Shown here piece by piece: positions 52,035 through 61,342 of a stretch of DNA of 64,000 nt. The translations under genes and the position numbers were made by a program. Location: assembly GCA_045631205.1 (NCBI GenBank), contig JAZQUI010000036.1, positions 62,001 through 126,000 on the forward strand, in the 5' to 3' direction. The stretch comes from HGM04593 sp045631205 (GTDB taxonomy: Bacteria > Bacteroidota > Bacteroidia > Bacteroidales > Bacteroidaceae). Numbering within the stretch: the stretch's first letter is position 1; each line of letters begins with the position of its first letter. The notes under the pieces are model-generated. The model was not told the origin of the DNA, ran no database searches, and saw only the letters and a program-made list of their open reading frames with translations.

Positions 52035-53567
52035 ATGAGAAAACACATATTATTTTGGATGTCGTTTGTGGCTATGAGTGTCGTTGCGCAGAATAGCTAC
52101 GACCAATTGCGTTTTATTGACGACGATCTTACCGGTACAGCCCGTTTTGTTGGTATGGGTGGTGCTATGAGTGCTCTTGGTACCGATATATCAGTTATTT
52201 CCACCAATCCTGCGGGTATAGGTCTTTATCGCTCTAACGATATAGCGATATCAGGTGGCTTGAATATGGTAAAGAACAGTGCCGATTTTGGCGGTTCTAC
52301 AATGAAGAGTGATAAGACTTCATTTGGCATAGACAATATGGGAGCTGTTTTGACAACTGATTTTGCGGGTGGAGATATTCAGTTCTTTAATATTGCAGCC
52401 AATTATCGTCGTCGCAGCAGGTTTACAAATTGTTTTGAGGCTGCCGGCTCATTACTGCATAATGGTAACCATTTTAGTCAGCAATATGAATTGCTCAATC
52501 TATATCGCAACAATGGTAATTATGCTGAATATTGGGGTTTTGAGGATTATACGAATTTTTCTTTCCCATGGTTGGGATTGCTAACATCTACTTCAGCCCT
52601 TTTGGATAATGACGGCAATCTTTTATATACTCCCGACAATGTCGATGGGTTGTATCCAACAATGATGGAGTACCGTTCCGAAGAGAAAGGTGGTGCGCAC
52701 GATGTCGATGTGAATATCTCTTGCAATATAAACGATAAACTTTATTTAGGTGTAACGTTGGGTGCAACTTATGTGGATTACACTCGTTATTCGGAATATT
52801 CAGAATTCGATGAGTTTAATAACAACTATCATACATTGCAGAATAGTTACAAAGTAAGTGGTAATGGCGTGAATTTGAAATTTGGAGCGATATATCGTCC
52901 GTTTGACTTTTCTCCATTGAAAGTCGGTATAGCCGTACATACTCCCACTTGGTATTCTCTTACCGATCGTGTTTCGGCAACGATGATTGGTGCAAATGGT
53001 ATGGTGTACGATACCCGAGATTATGATTGCTATGGTGGTGATTTGTATGTTGATTATGATATGGTTACTCCATGGCGTTTCAACTTGTCGGCTTCTTATA
53101 CGTTTGATGATTTTGCTGCAATTGATGCAGAGTATGAATATGTCGATTATTCTACCGCTAAGTTGAAGTATGCCGATGGAGGCAATATGACAATATTAAA
53201 TGAGGAGATAGATGCCAATATGCGTTCGCAACACATATTCCGTGTGGGTGCTCTCTTCAATATCAACAAGAATATTTCTTTTTGCTGTGGATATAATTAT
53301 ATAACAGCTCCTTTTCGCGATGATGCTGTGAAGGCTTCTCTGTTATATACCGACACAAATACCGATTTTGTAAACAAGTTTGAAACAAGTGTTGTAACCT
53401 TGGGAACGGGGTATAGAGGCGAAAACTGGTATTTCGATGCTGCTTATAAGCTTGCAATGCAGAAAGCCGATTTCTATAATTACTACGATTCGGAATATGA
53501 GAATCCTTGTGCCGATGTAAAGACAGAGCGTAGCAGCTTGGTGTTTACTCTCGGTTATCGTTTTTGA
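52035..53567 (+). CDS. outer-membrane beta-barrel protein (OmpP1/FadL-like)
   Basis: Outer-membrane transport-like protein of 510 residues. The signal peptide from the ATG at 52035 has a hydrophobic core and ends in VVAQ. It is followed by GTARFVGMGGAMSALGTDISVISTNPAGIGLYRS, typical of the OmpP1/FadL/PorV superfamily, and then alternating beta-strands ending in an aromatic residue (LGYRF). Upstream in-frame GTG (52014) and ATG (52017) give a poorer signal peptide. The 3' end overlaps the convergent DUF4421 gene by 13 nt. The substrate is unknown. Confidence 0.82.
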   Translation: MRKHILFWMSFVAMSVVAQNSYDQLRFIDDDLTGTARFVGMGGAMSALGTDISVISTNPAGIGLYRSNDIAISGGLNMVKNSADFGGSTMKSDKTSFGIDNMGAVLTTDFAGGDIQFFNIAANYRRRSRFTNCFEAAGSLLHNGNHFSQQYELLNLYRNNGNYAEYWGFEDYTNFSFPWLGLLTSTSALLDNDGNLLYTPDNVDGLYPTMMEYRSEEKGGAHDVDVNISCNINDKLYLGVTLGATYVDYTRYSEYSEFDEFNNNYHTLQNSYKVSGNGVNLKFGAIYRPFDFSPLKVGIAVHTPTWYSLTDRVSATMIGANGMVYDTRDYDCYGGDLYVDYDMVTPWRFNLSASYTFDDFAAIDAEYEYVDYSTAKLKYADGGNMTILNEEIDANMRSQHIFRVGALFNINKNISFCCGYNYITAPFRDDAVKASLLYTDTNTDFVNKFETSVVTLGTGYRGENWYFDAAYKLAMQKADFYNYYDSEYENPCADVKTERSSLVFTLGYRF

Positions 53568-54721
53568 TTCTTAGGTTTTTTCTTCCAGAAGTTGAGTCCG
53601 GTATATACATTGACACTTCCAAATCCGTTTACAACCGATAGTTTGCTTTTGCGGTAACTGTAAGTGTGCGAAATGAAGGATGCTCCAATGTAGTAGCGAC
53701 TGTTGTTGTACACTATACCTGCACGGGTTATCAGGTCAAAATTTATATTAGATAAAAGTTCCTTGCTGTCGTTTATCTTCAGCGAGGAATTTTTGTATCC
53801 CACCCCAGGCGTCATTGAGATGTTTGCAAGGCAGTTTTTTGCAAATACCCAGTTGTAGGAGTATCCGAAGTTTATGCAAAAGTCCTTGTATTTTACTTTG
53901 TCGAATTTGAGTTCGTATTTGAGATTCTCAAGTAACAGCGGGTCCATCTTGTTATAGTTGAAGCGGAAGGTCTGTTCACTATATGTAATTCCAAGAATGA
54001 ATGAGCCGGCACTTATGCGTTGGTTTGTTGTCTGGCTGTATGCTGCGGGGTATGAGAATTTCTTATTGTTGAAGATGTAGTATATGTTAACTCCCTTCTG
54101 CTTGGTACTGAAACCATCGAACGCATGTTTGTAGTGTTCAATTTTTTGTCCGTAATCATTGACAAATCCCTTGGCATCAGTTATCCTGAAACCTTCGTTG
54201 CGCTTGCGGTAGAGCAAGTCGATACCAAGTTTTGAGGTGTAGAAACTGAGGTTTAAGTCTTTTTTTGCACTGTTTTTGGTCATGTCGATACTCCACCCAA
54301 GGAACAACCATTTCCAACCAATATATAATCCCATCTTGTTGCCGTTTTCGGGCCTTAACGATATTCTTTGGGAATTGTCGGATGACGAAAATCTGTAATA
54401 CTCGTAGGTGTAAGAGTATTGCGTCATTATGGTCATATTGTATATGTTGGGTGTAACATAGAGAGAGTCTTTTGTGTCAAGCTTTTCGTTTATAAGTTCT
54501 TCGGCCTTGCTGAGTTTGTCATTTATTGCACCTTCGGCCTGGGTTAGCTTGTCACTTATTATTACCTCGGCTTTTTGCAATTTGTCGTGTGTGTAGTCTA
54601 TGATTCTGCTGTGTGGCCAGTTTGTGTTCGTTTTGTTTTCTTGTGCAGTGGCCACAAGAGCAATGCATAGCAATATACAGAATGTTGCTATGCGGGCTAT
54701 AAAGTAGTGCTTGCTCTTCAT
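53555..54721 (-). CDS. DUF4421-family outer-membrane protein with an N-terminal repeat stalk
   Basis: Outer-membrane or periplasmic protein of about 388 residues. A signal peptide ends in VATAQ. A region of 3.5 copies of an 11-residue repeat (pattern D-K-L-x-x-A-E-x-x-I-[NS]) spans about residues 46-85, at 54467-54586. The DUF4421 beta-barrel-like domain follows. The hendecad repeat suggests an elongated helical stalk. The start is ATG at 54721; an in-frame GTG two codons earlier is possible. The function of DUF4421 is unknown. It overlaps the convergent FadL-like gene by 13 nt. Confidence 0.8.
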   Translation of the reverse strand: MKSKHYFIARIATFCILLCIALVATAQENKTNTNWPHSRIIDYTHDKLQKAEVIISDKLTQAEGAINDKLSKAEELINEKLDTKDSLYVTPNIYNMTIMTQYSYTYEYYRFSSSDNSQRISLRPENGNKMGLYIGWKWLFLGWSIDMTKNSAKKDLNLSFYTSKLGIDLLYRKRNEGFRITDAKGFVNDYGQKIEHYKHAFDGFSTKQKGVNIYYIFNNKKFSYPAAYSQTTNQRISAGSFILGITYSEQTFRFNYNKMDPLLLENLKYELKFDKVKYKDFCINFGYSYNWVFAKNCLANISMTPGVGYKNSSLKINDSKELLSNINFDLITRAGIVYNNSRYYIGASFISHTYSYRKSKLSVVNGFGSVNVYTGLNFWKKKPKNQKR

Positions 54722-54739
54722 CGACACAGAATGTGGGTA

Positions 54740-55720
54740 TTAGATGATTTTTTCCAGAATTTTGTCGAGAACCCAATTGGTTGGTGTTGCGCTTATGCTG
54801 TCGCAAGTGCAGGTGCTTTTGCGTTGCAAATGTTCTACAATGTTTCTTATAAGCGGCAATTGAACATAAGGCGGGTTGGGTACATTGTACTCTTTTACTC
54901 CATCTTCGCCTTTGTATATTATGGGTGTGAAAGTGAATACTGAGAATCTTAAACTGCCTTTGCTACCGAATATTTCTATGCTGTCTTCTTTCGACGATTC
55001 GTCGGATACGAAACACCATGAGCCGGAGCCGGGTATGCCGTTCTCAAATTGGAAACATGCACTTACGGTATCTTCGGCTTTGTAGAGACCGCCACGGTTG
55101 GTTGCGTATCCCTCTGCAAAGAGAATGCAGCCGAGCATCTCTTGCAACAAGTCTATCTGGTGTGGTGCAAGGTCGTAAAAGTATCCGCCACCAGCAATGT
55201 CGGGGTTAACGCGCCACGGGAGGTTTTCGCGGTTATAGTCAAGGTCACGAGGTGGTACGGCAAAGCGTATCTGCACGTTTAGCACTTGTCCTATGAGTGG
55301 CAATAGTTTCTTTACTTTTATGAAATATGGGAGATAACGGCGGTAGTATGCCACAAAACATGGTATGCCAGTTTCACGTGATACTCGGTTTATACGTGTA
55401 CAATCCTCGTAACTTGCCGCAAGTGGCTTTTCTACATAAACAGGTTTGCCGGCCTTCATTGCCATAATTGCAAATGTGGCATGCGACGATGGAGGCGTTG
55501 CTATATATATGGCGTTTACATTGGGGTCGTCAATGAGTGCTTGCGCATCGGTATAGTAATGCGGAATATTATGTCGGCGCGCATAATCCTTAGTTTTGTC
55601 CTTGTCGCGTCCCATAACGGCTACAACCTCGGAACCTTTGACAAGGTTAAATGCGGGGCCGCTCTTTTTTTCAGTAGCTTCGCCGCAACCTATAAATCCC
55701 CATTTTATTGTAATGTTCAT
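54740..55720 (-). CDS. Gfo/Idh/MocA-family oxidoreductase
   Basis: NAD(P)-dependent sugar-type dehydrogenase or reductase of about 326 residues. The Rossmann motif is GFIGCGEATEKKSGPAF, and the family signature YVEKPLAASYEDC contains the catalytic Lys-Pro. The C-terminal alpha/beta dimerisation domain includes GGGYFYDLAPHQIDLL. I chose the ATG at 55720, in line with the family N-terminus. The upstream in-frame extension overlaps the porin gene. It lies 8 nt after the putative porin stop on the same strand. The substrate is unknown. Confidence 0.92.
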   Translation of the reverse strand: MNITIKWGFIGCGEATEKKSGPAFNLVKGSEVVAVMGRDKDKTKDYARRHNIPHYYTDAQALIDDPNVNAIYIATPPSSHATFAIMAMKAGKPVYVEKPLAASYEDCTRINRVSRETGIPCFVAYYRRYLPYFIKVKKLLPLIGQVLNVQIRFAVPPRDLDYNRENLPWRVNPDIAGGGYFYDLAPHQIDLLQEMLGCILFAEGYATNRGGLYKAEDTVSACFQFENGIPGSGSWCFVSDESSKEDSIEIFGSKGSLRFSVFTFTPIIYKGEDGVKEYNVPNPPYVQLPLIRNIVEHLQRKSTCTCDSISATPTNWVLDKILEKII

Positions 55721-55728
55721 ATATGGTA

Positions 55729-57759
55729 TTAGTTGTAGAAGTTCCATGACAACCCTAACCATAGAATGGCAGGGTTTAAGGGGTAGTGGGGGACAAGGAA
55801 ATAGTTCCTGTCACCGCTTCCTTCGTTTATGTGCTGGTATTTTACATAGAAACGTGTCTGTTTCAAAAGGAAGTTTGCATATATGCTTGCTATTGGGTAA
55901 TCACCTGTTTTTACTCTATCCTGCGGGTTCTGCAAGCAGAATTGTCCGATGGCTGGTGAGTAATCGGGGGCGTAATAGCGTGTAAAGTATATTACATCGG
56001 CACCAAGCTCGGTGTTAAGAACTTTGGCAATCTTGAACTTTATATATAGGTTGGCATATACATTGAGTGCAGGAAGGTGAAGTACAGCCTCGTTGCTGCT
56101 ATGCTGGTATGTGGTTTCGGTGTCAATATTCAGTATGCCCCATTTGAAACCTTGTCCCAAAGTTGCAGAAAAAACTCTGATATTGTCATCGGCTTGTCCT
56201 ACTGTTATGTTACTGCGGTGGTCGGTGCTGTTGTTCGCAAAGTAGGTGTAGTTTTTTATATTCTCTATTCCGACCTTTATCTTTGTTCTTGTTTTTTCGA
56301 TATTGGCTTTAAATTCCACTCTTGTCTTGAACTCTTTGTCAAGTTCCTTGTCGTCCCACCAATAGTGTTCCGAGTGAAAGTGGCGGTAATAGAACGATGG
56401 GCGGTTGTTCTTTATGAATGCATTGGCTTCCAATTGCAGTCCTTTCCCCCATAGTTTGAGGTTTGCTATTCCTTTTCCTTCCAATGAGAATGCGCCGAGG
56501 TCGTCACCCGAAATGGCACTCTCGCCCTGTATCTTGTATTGGAAAATCTTTTTAAGCGTACTTTCAATAGCTCCTCCTACGGCGATGGTGTGCTCGTTGT
56601 ATCGGTGTGCATATTCCTGTCCTGTAAACAGAACGGTGTCGGGCATCGTGTAGCGGTTGTATTTGTATGATGCGTAAGCTGTTATATTGGCAAAAGCCCA
56701 TTTTTTGGAACCTTCGCGTAATGAGATTCCGAATCTGTTTTCAAGCGTTACGTTATTGTATTTGTCAATAGAGTCGGGGCGTATGAAATTGTAAGCATAG
56801 AAGTCGGTAGGCTGGTCGTAACAACGGTATTGTCTTTCTCCGCTTGCGAATTCTATGGTGTGAATGAGTCGTGCTACGCTCACAAACTCGCGCTCTTGAA
56901 CTGACTGTGTGTGTGTGCTGTCGCTGTTTGCTTTCTCACGATAGAAACCGAGGTTGTAGTTGTGGGTAAAGTAGGCTGTATATACTTCGTTACGGTTCCA
57001 TGTTTTATTAAAGTTTACAGGAATGTCGGCAGGGCTGAAGTTGCTGCTCGATTCGGTCTCTTCGGGGCGCTTTATGTAGTCATCGTTTACAATACCTCCA
57101 TTCTCTGTAAGTTTCATATGGTAACGGCTTGCCAGCAGGTGGTAGTTGTATCTATCGCTTCTGTAATATGAAAATATGGAGAAATTCATCAAGGCTGTTG
57201 ACTGGTTGTCGTATCGGCCACGGCCGTATAGGTAGTCGAACATACCTCCCACACCGAATTTTTTACCGGCATTGGTGGTAAAGTAGGCTCTAAAACGGTC
57301 GTCGCCATCGACACGGTTACCCGAAGTGTGGTATGTAAGGTTGGTATAAGGCGATTTAGTATCAGTGAAGAAAAGTTCGCCAGGGCGTGTGACAAAGTAG
57401 TCGTAGGGTGCCAGAAAATCGAACTTCGTATCACTTGGTCGGTTGAAAAAGATGCGTGACTGGCGGGGAGTACCCATGTTGCCAAGATAGTTGTACTCGC
57501 CATTCATACCCTCGGTTTGGTGCCAGTTCTGATACATGTATTGCAGAGTATCGGCATTTACGGGGTTGACTTCGCCAAGCAGTTCATCGATGTGCCATTG
57601 GTGTATCTCCATTGGTATCTTTAAATTTCTTTTACTGCTGTCTTTTTCGGCTTTGTAGAAAGGGTTGAAAACCTCGCCGCTGCCAAAACCATCAGCGTTT
57701 TGTGCCATAACGATGCTTGGAAGCAGTGCCGAGAGTATGTATAGGAGTGTCTTTTTCAT
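55729..57759 (-). CDS. putative porin (Bacteroidota-specific family)
   Basis: Outer-membrane protein of 676 residues in the 'putative porin' family (Porin_10-like). The signal peptide ends in VMAQ. An N-terminal domain contains KIPMEIHQWHIDELLGEV and GNMGTPRQSRIFFNRP, both typical of the family from memory. Many amphipathic beta-strands follow, and the chain ends in an aromatic-rich strand (WLGLSWNFYN). The substrate is not known. The small membrane protein gene lies 3 nt upstream, and the oxidoreductase 8 nt downstream. Confidence 0.85.
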   Translation of the reverse strand: MKKTLLYILSALLPSIVMAQNADGFGSGEVFNPFYKAEKDSSKRNLKIPMEIHQWHIDELLGEVNPVNADTLQYMYQNWHQTEGMNGEYNYLGNMGTPRQSRIFFNRPSDTKFDFLAPYDYFVTRPGELFFTDTKSPYTNLTYHTSGNRVDGDDRFRAYFTTNAGKKFGVGGMFDYLYGRGRYDNQSTALMNFSIFSYYRSDRYNYHLLASRYHMKLTENGGIVNDDYIKRPEETESSSNFSPADIPVNFNKTWNRNEVYTAYFTHNYNLGFYREKANSDSTHTQSVQEREFVSVARLIHTIEFASGERQYRCYDQPTDFYAYNFIRPDSIDKYNNVTLENRFGISLREGSKKWAFANITAYASYKYNRYTMPDTVLFTGQEYAHRYNEHTIAVGGAIESTLKKIFQYKIQGESAISGDDLGAFSLEGKGIANLKLWGKGLQLEANAFIKNNRPSFYYRHFHSEHYWWDDKELDKEFKTRVEFKANIEKTRTKIKVGIENIKNYTYFANNSTDHRSNITVGQADDNIRVFSATLGQGFKWGILNIDTETTYQHSSNEAVLHLPALNVYANLYIKFKIAKVLNTELGADVIYFTRYYAPDYSPAIGQFCLQNPQDRVKTGDYPIASIYANFLLKQTRFYVKYQHINEGSGDRNYFLVPHYPLNPAILWLGLSWNFYN

Positions 57760-57762
57760 ATT

Positions 57763-57930
57763 TCAGAACATAAATCGCAAAATGAATTCAATCATCTTGA
57801 AGGTGATTGCTGCCAGTCCGGTGTAGAGGAATATGGTACCGCTTGCTGCAAAATAGAGAATGAATGTGGCTATTGCAGCAACGAGGAATAACAGGTTCAG
57901 TATATATCTTATCTTGTTTATTGTATCCAC
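57763..57930 (-). CDS. small membrane protein of about 55 residues
   Basis: Two hydrophobic segments separated by a short loop, with a basic N-terminus (DTINKIRYILNLLFLVAAIA). The GTG at 57928-57930 starts one base after the DUF4468 stop (TAA-C-GTG), so translation is probably coupled. An in-frame TTG further upstream overlaps that gene. The function is unknown. Its position directly upstream of the putative porin suggests an accessory role, but this is inference. Confidence 0.65.
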   Translation of the reverse strand: MDTINKIRYILNLLFLVAAIATFILYFAASGTIFLYTGLAAITFKMIEFILRFMF

Positions 57931-57931
57931 G

Positions 57932-58528
57932 TTATTCGGTTTTTGCAAGTTTCTTTTTCAGTTGCTCCACAAGTGTATTTTTTAGGTCAATGGTTCTTGT
58001 GCGGAATTTTCCGTTAAAACGGCGTAAACGACCTTTTTTGTCAATGGCTGTCTCATCGGTAATGCACTCTTCGGCTGTCATCTTTATACCGCCGTCTTCG
58101 GCCTCCTCGTCCCACCAATATGTTATTCGTGACATATTGAACTTGCATAGCTCATTCTCGCATGTAATAGTAAGGAAATAACTAATTCGTGTACGGTTGA
58201 GCACGAATAGTTTCTTCTGGAATACAATATATTCTTCCGATTTTCCTATAACGGTATTTGGAAATTCCTGCTCGTATTTTTTAAACCCTATTACGGTCGG
58301 TTTTACGAATCGCTCGGCAAACCATTCGTTCACTGCATTTTCAATTTCTGTGGCGCTTAATCCTTTTGCTGGTATAGTCTCTTCAAAGGTAACCTTGCCG
58401 TTTACCATAGGTATGGTGCCTATATTATACTCTGTTTTTATTGTTTTCTCTTTTTTCTTGAAGAGCTGTGCCTGCATGGTTGTTGCTGAAAGTGTCAACA
58501 GCAGTATCAATGGTATTATTCTTTTCAT
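57932..58528 (-). CDS. DUF4468 domain-containing secreted protein
   Basis: Exported protein of 198 residues. The signal peptide ends in MQAQ, followed by a Lys-rich linker and a domain beginning GKVTFEETIPAKGLSATEIENAV. That, with LTITCENELCKFNMSRITYWW, is typical of DUF4468 with a TBP-like fold. The function is unknown. It is the first gene of the group DUF4468-small membrane protein-putative porin-oxidoreductase. A TATCTTCG element lies 31-38 nt upstream. Confidence 0.85.
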   Translation of the reverse strand: MKRIIPLILLLTLSATTMQAQLFKKKEKTIKTEYNIGTIPMVNGKVTFEETIPAKGLSATEIENAVNEWFAERFVKPTVIGFKKYEQEFPNTVIGKSEEYIVFQKKLFVLNRTRISYFLTITCENELCKFNMSRITYWWDEEAEDGGIKMTAEECITDETAIDKKGRLRRFNGKFRTRTIDLKNTLVEQLKKKLAKTE

Positions 58529-58558
58529 AATTAAAATTTATATTATAGTATTACCTTG

Positions 58559-58566
58559 CGAAGATA
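58559..58566 (-). promoter_or_regulatory. -7-like promoter element for the DUF4468-porin group
   Basis: Minus-strand TATCTTCG, the same variant seen before argF' and porQ. The flanking 58529-58798 region has no gene. Confidence 0.45.
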
Positions 58567-58703
58567 ATATAAAAGTGCAAAGAATGCAAAAGAAAAACCA
58601 AGGGCATTTTGTGTTAACTATCATTTGTGGCTAATTTTTCTGTTCGTATTTTTTTTTGCTCATAAAAATGGTCGCTTATGGCGGTTTGATATATGTTTTT
58701 TTG

Positions 58704-58711
58704 TATTTTTG
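58704..58711 (+). promoter_or_regulatory. -7 promoter element for the PASTA-rluD pair
   Basis: TATTTTTG, full match to TAnnTTTG. A TTTG at 58685-58688 is only 15 nt upstream, shorter than the usual spacing. It supports the ATG at 58799 as the start of the PASTA protein. Confidence 0.45.
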
Positions 58712-58798
58712 CGTAGATGTGTCGAAATGTAGGAGACGGTGTTGCTCGTTTTTTTATTACGGCTTGTCTGGTTTAGAAATAGTTTAAGAATTTGTTCT

Positions 58799-59395
58799 AT
58801 GAATAAAAACGGTTTTTCGGGTTGCTTAAAGCTTTTTATAATTAACATAGTGCTAATGGTCGCAGTGTTGGTTGGTGTGTGCTATTTTGTATTGGGCTGG
58901 CTCGATGCTTACACACAACATGGCACTGTTGTTGAGGTTCCCAATGTGTGTGGTTTGAATATTGACAAGGCGGCAGAACTCTTACGTACCCACAAACTTG
59001 ACTACGAGATAATAGACTATAAATACAAAAAAGGAGCCAAGGAGGATGAGGTTATGGAGCAGCTTCCTCTGTGTAAGGCACAAGTAAAGGAAGGACGTAA
59101 AATACAACTTACGTTAAACTCGGCGAAAGAGCCGTTGAAACCGTTACCCGACATCGTTGATAACTGTTCTTTGCGTGAGGCTATTGCACGTCTCACTGCC
59201 GCCGGTTTTAAACTTACAGAAAATGTAAAGGTAAGCGGTGAGGTCGATTGGGTGTATGCTGTGCTTAAAGGTTCCGATACTTTGCAGAATGGAACTCAAA
59301 TTCCCGTAGGTTCAACTCTTACTCTTTGTGTAGGTGATGGTAGCGAAGAGGTATCAGAGGGTGAGTTGGTTATTGATAATTCCTGGTTTGAATAG
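58799..59395 (+). CDS. PASTA domain-containing membrane protein
   Basis: Membrane-anchored protein of 198 residues from the chosen ATG. One transmembrane helix (about 12-36) is followed by a first PASTA domain with VVEVPNVCGLNIDKAAELL, and then one or two further PASTA-like units (PLPDIVDNCSLREAIARL). PASTA domains bind peptidoglycan stem peptides or beta-lactams in characterised proteins, but there is no kinase or transpeptidase domain here. rluD follows 5 nt downstream. Confidence 0.88.
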   Translation: MNKNGFSGCLKLFIINIVLMVAVLVGVCYFVLGWLDAYTQHGTVVEVPNVCGLNIDKAAELLRTHKLDYEIIDYKYKKGAKEDEVMEQLPLCKAQVKEGRKIQLTLNSAKEPLKPLPDIVDNCSLREAIARLTAAGFKLTENVKVSGEVDWVYAVLKGSDTLQNGTQIPVGSTLTLCVGDGSEEVSEGELVIDNSWFE

Positions 59396-59400
59396 TTTGT

Positions 59401-60477
59401 ATGGCCGATATTGATTTGTTTGACGAATTGGATGAAATCCCGGGTGATGAGTTCTCGAGTGGTGAGGAAACTCTTTTTAAGGAGATACGACTTGTTGCTG
59501 ATAAGGGGCAGTCGCCTGTGCGCATTGATAAATTCCTGATAGACCACATTGCCAATACTTCCCGTAATAAAATTCAGCAGGCGGCCGATTCGGGTGCAAT
59601 ATCTGTTAACGGTAAGGTTGTTAAGAGTAATTATAAGGTTAAACCTTGTGACAACATTGTCATCACAATGAATACTCCGGCTTATGATAGTACAATCGTT
59701 GCCGAGGAAATTCCGCTTGATGTTGTGTACGAGGATGATGATCTTATGGTCGTAAATAAGCCCGCAGGTCTTGTGGTGCATCCTGGATGTGGAAATACTC
59801 ACGGCACGCTCATAAATGCAGTGGCGTGGCATTTGCGAAATAATAAGGATTTTGATGCCAATGATCCGCAGGTGGGGCTTGTACACAGAATAGACAAGAA
59901 TACATCGGGCTTGCTCGTGGTGGCAAAAACTGCTGCGGCAAAGGCGCATCTCGGCATGCAGTTCTTCAAAAAGACCACCAAACGTACATACAATGCCGTG
60001 GTTTGGGGTGCTCTTAAAGAGGATAACGGTACCGTTACCGGGAATATAACCCGCAACCCGCGTAATCGTTTGCAGATGTGTGTGTCACCCGATGAAACAG
60101 TGGGCAAGCACGCGGTAACGCATTATAGGGTGTTGGAGCGCTTGTCTTATGTGTCACTCGTGGAGTGTAATCTGGAAACCGGGCGTACGCACCAGATAAG
60201 GGTACATATGAAACACATCGGGCATATATTGTTCAACGATGATGTTTATGGCGGTGATGAGATACTTAAGGGTACCAATTTCAGCAAGTATAGCCAATTT
60301 GTACGCAACTGCTTCAAGTTGTGTCCGCGTCAGGCGTTACATGCAAAGACTTTAGGCTTTGTACACCCCACGACCGGTGAGATGATGTTCTTCGACTCGC
60401 AGTTGCCGTCTGATTTTGAGGCTCTGCTTGCTGCTTGGCGCAACTACTCACAGGCAAGTGCAGCCTATAATCAGTAA
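59401..60477 (+). CDS. rluD: ribosomal large-subunit pseudouridine synthase (RluD family)
   Basis: Isomerises uridines in 23S rRNA, 358 residues. An acidic N-terminus is followed by an S4 RNA-binding domain (about 35-95) with RIDKFLIDHIANTSRNKIQ. The catalytic domain carries VNKPAGLVVHPG and GLVHRIDKNTSGLLVVAKT with the catalytic Asp, then CNLETGRTHQIRVHMKHIGH. It is co-transcribed with the PASTA gene. It converges on the GH25 gene with a 3-nt gap and no visible terminator. Confidence 0.95.
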   Translation: MADIDLFDELDEIPGDEFSSGEETLFKEIRLVADKGQSPVRIDKFLIDHIANTSRNKIQQAADSGAISVNGKVVKSNYKVKPCDNIVITMNTPAYDSTIVAEEIPLDVVYEDDDLMVVNKPAGLVVHPGCGNTHGTLINAVAWHLRNNKDFDANDPQVGLVHRIDKNTSGLLVVAKTAAAKAHLGMQFFKKTTKRTYNAVVWGALKEDNGTVTGNITRNPRNRLQMCVSPDETVGKHAVTHYRVLERLSYVSLVECNLETGRTHQIRVHMKHIGHILFNDDVYGGDEILKGTNFSKYSQFVRNCFKLCPRQALHAKTLGFVHPTTGEMMFFDSQLPSDFEALLAAWRNYSQASAAYNQ

Positions 60478-60480
60478 TGT

Positions 60481-61326
60481 CTATTTTATTCGCATACTTT
60501 TCAACTGCTCGAGGTTGCCGTTGAAAATGTTGATATCGACGTTCTCGGGAATGCCGGGAACTTCTCCAATGTCGGAGCATTGCCAAATGAGCCACTTAAC
60601 ATCCTCGTCGAGTGTGCTGATGTAGTAGTGGGCTATCCACGACGGGTATTTGTCAAAGAATGGTTCGCTCAAATAGCGTGTCTTGTATTTGCGATATGTG
60701 TAGATAATGGGTTTTACACCATAGTGCTTTTCAAGTTCCGTGATAAATGTTTTAAGTTCCTGCAAGAACTTTACCTTGTCTTTCGGTTTCTCTTCAACAT
60801 CGACCATGGGTGGCAAGTCGCCCGATGTCAGTTTCGCAGTTTTGATAAACATTCGTGCTTGTTCGGCACCGGATGATTTTGTGCTGAAGTAGTGGTAGGC
60901 ACCACGTATGAAACCATGTGTGCGTGCCTCCTTGAAATTTGTTTGGAAGTTGGAGTCTTCGTAGTCGCGTCCTTCGCTGGCTTTCATATAGACGAAAGAG
61001 ATGGGCGCTTCAACTGGGTTTTCATTTTTGAATTCTTCCCAGTCTATTATGCCTTGGTGGCGTGAGATGTCTATGCCGAACACTGTGTAACCCGAAGGAA
61101 GGCATATTTCATAATGCTTTTGCCCGTAACATGGGCGGAAACGATAGAAGTAAGGTCTGAAAAAAAGAGCGTATATAAGATATAGCGACAATGTTACCAC
61201 AGTCACTATTATGGAGACATAAATCCAGCGTGGCATAGGGCGACCCACTTCCGGAGATGATGAACGGCGGGCGGAAGTATTCTTCCGTCCGCCGGTTCTT
61301 TTGCTTATTTTTCTCTTATCTGCCAT
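60481..61326 (-). CDS. GH25 family lysozyme (muramidase), membrane-anchored
   Basis: Peptidoglycan hydrolase of 281 residues. A short basic cytosolic N-terminus with many Ser/Arg/Lys is followed by one membrane helix (about 33-53). The GH25 domain then has FGIDISRHQGIIDWEEF (catalytic Asp region), VYMKASEGRDYED, LPPMVDVEEK and WQCSDIGEVPGI. The lack of a cleavable signal suggests an inner-membrane anchor facing the periplasm. It is downstream of pfp on the same strand (16 nt). Confidence 0.92.
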   Translation of the reverse strand: MADKRKISKRTGGRKNTSARRSSSPEVGRPMPRWIYVSIIVTVVTLSLYLIYALFFRPYFYRFRPCYGQKHYEICLPSGYTVFGIDISRHQGIIDWEEFKNENPVEAPISFVYMKASEGRDYEDSNFQTNFKEARTHGFIRGAYHYFSTKSSGAEQARMFIKTAKLTSGDLPPMVDVEEKPKDKVKFLQELKTFITELEKHYGVKPIIYTYRKYKTRYLSEPFFDKYPSWIAHYYISTLDEDVKWLIWQCSDIGEVPGIPENVDINIFNGNLEQLKSMRIK

Positions 61327-61342
61327 TTAGGCGCGTATGTTA

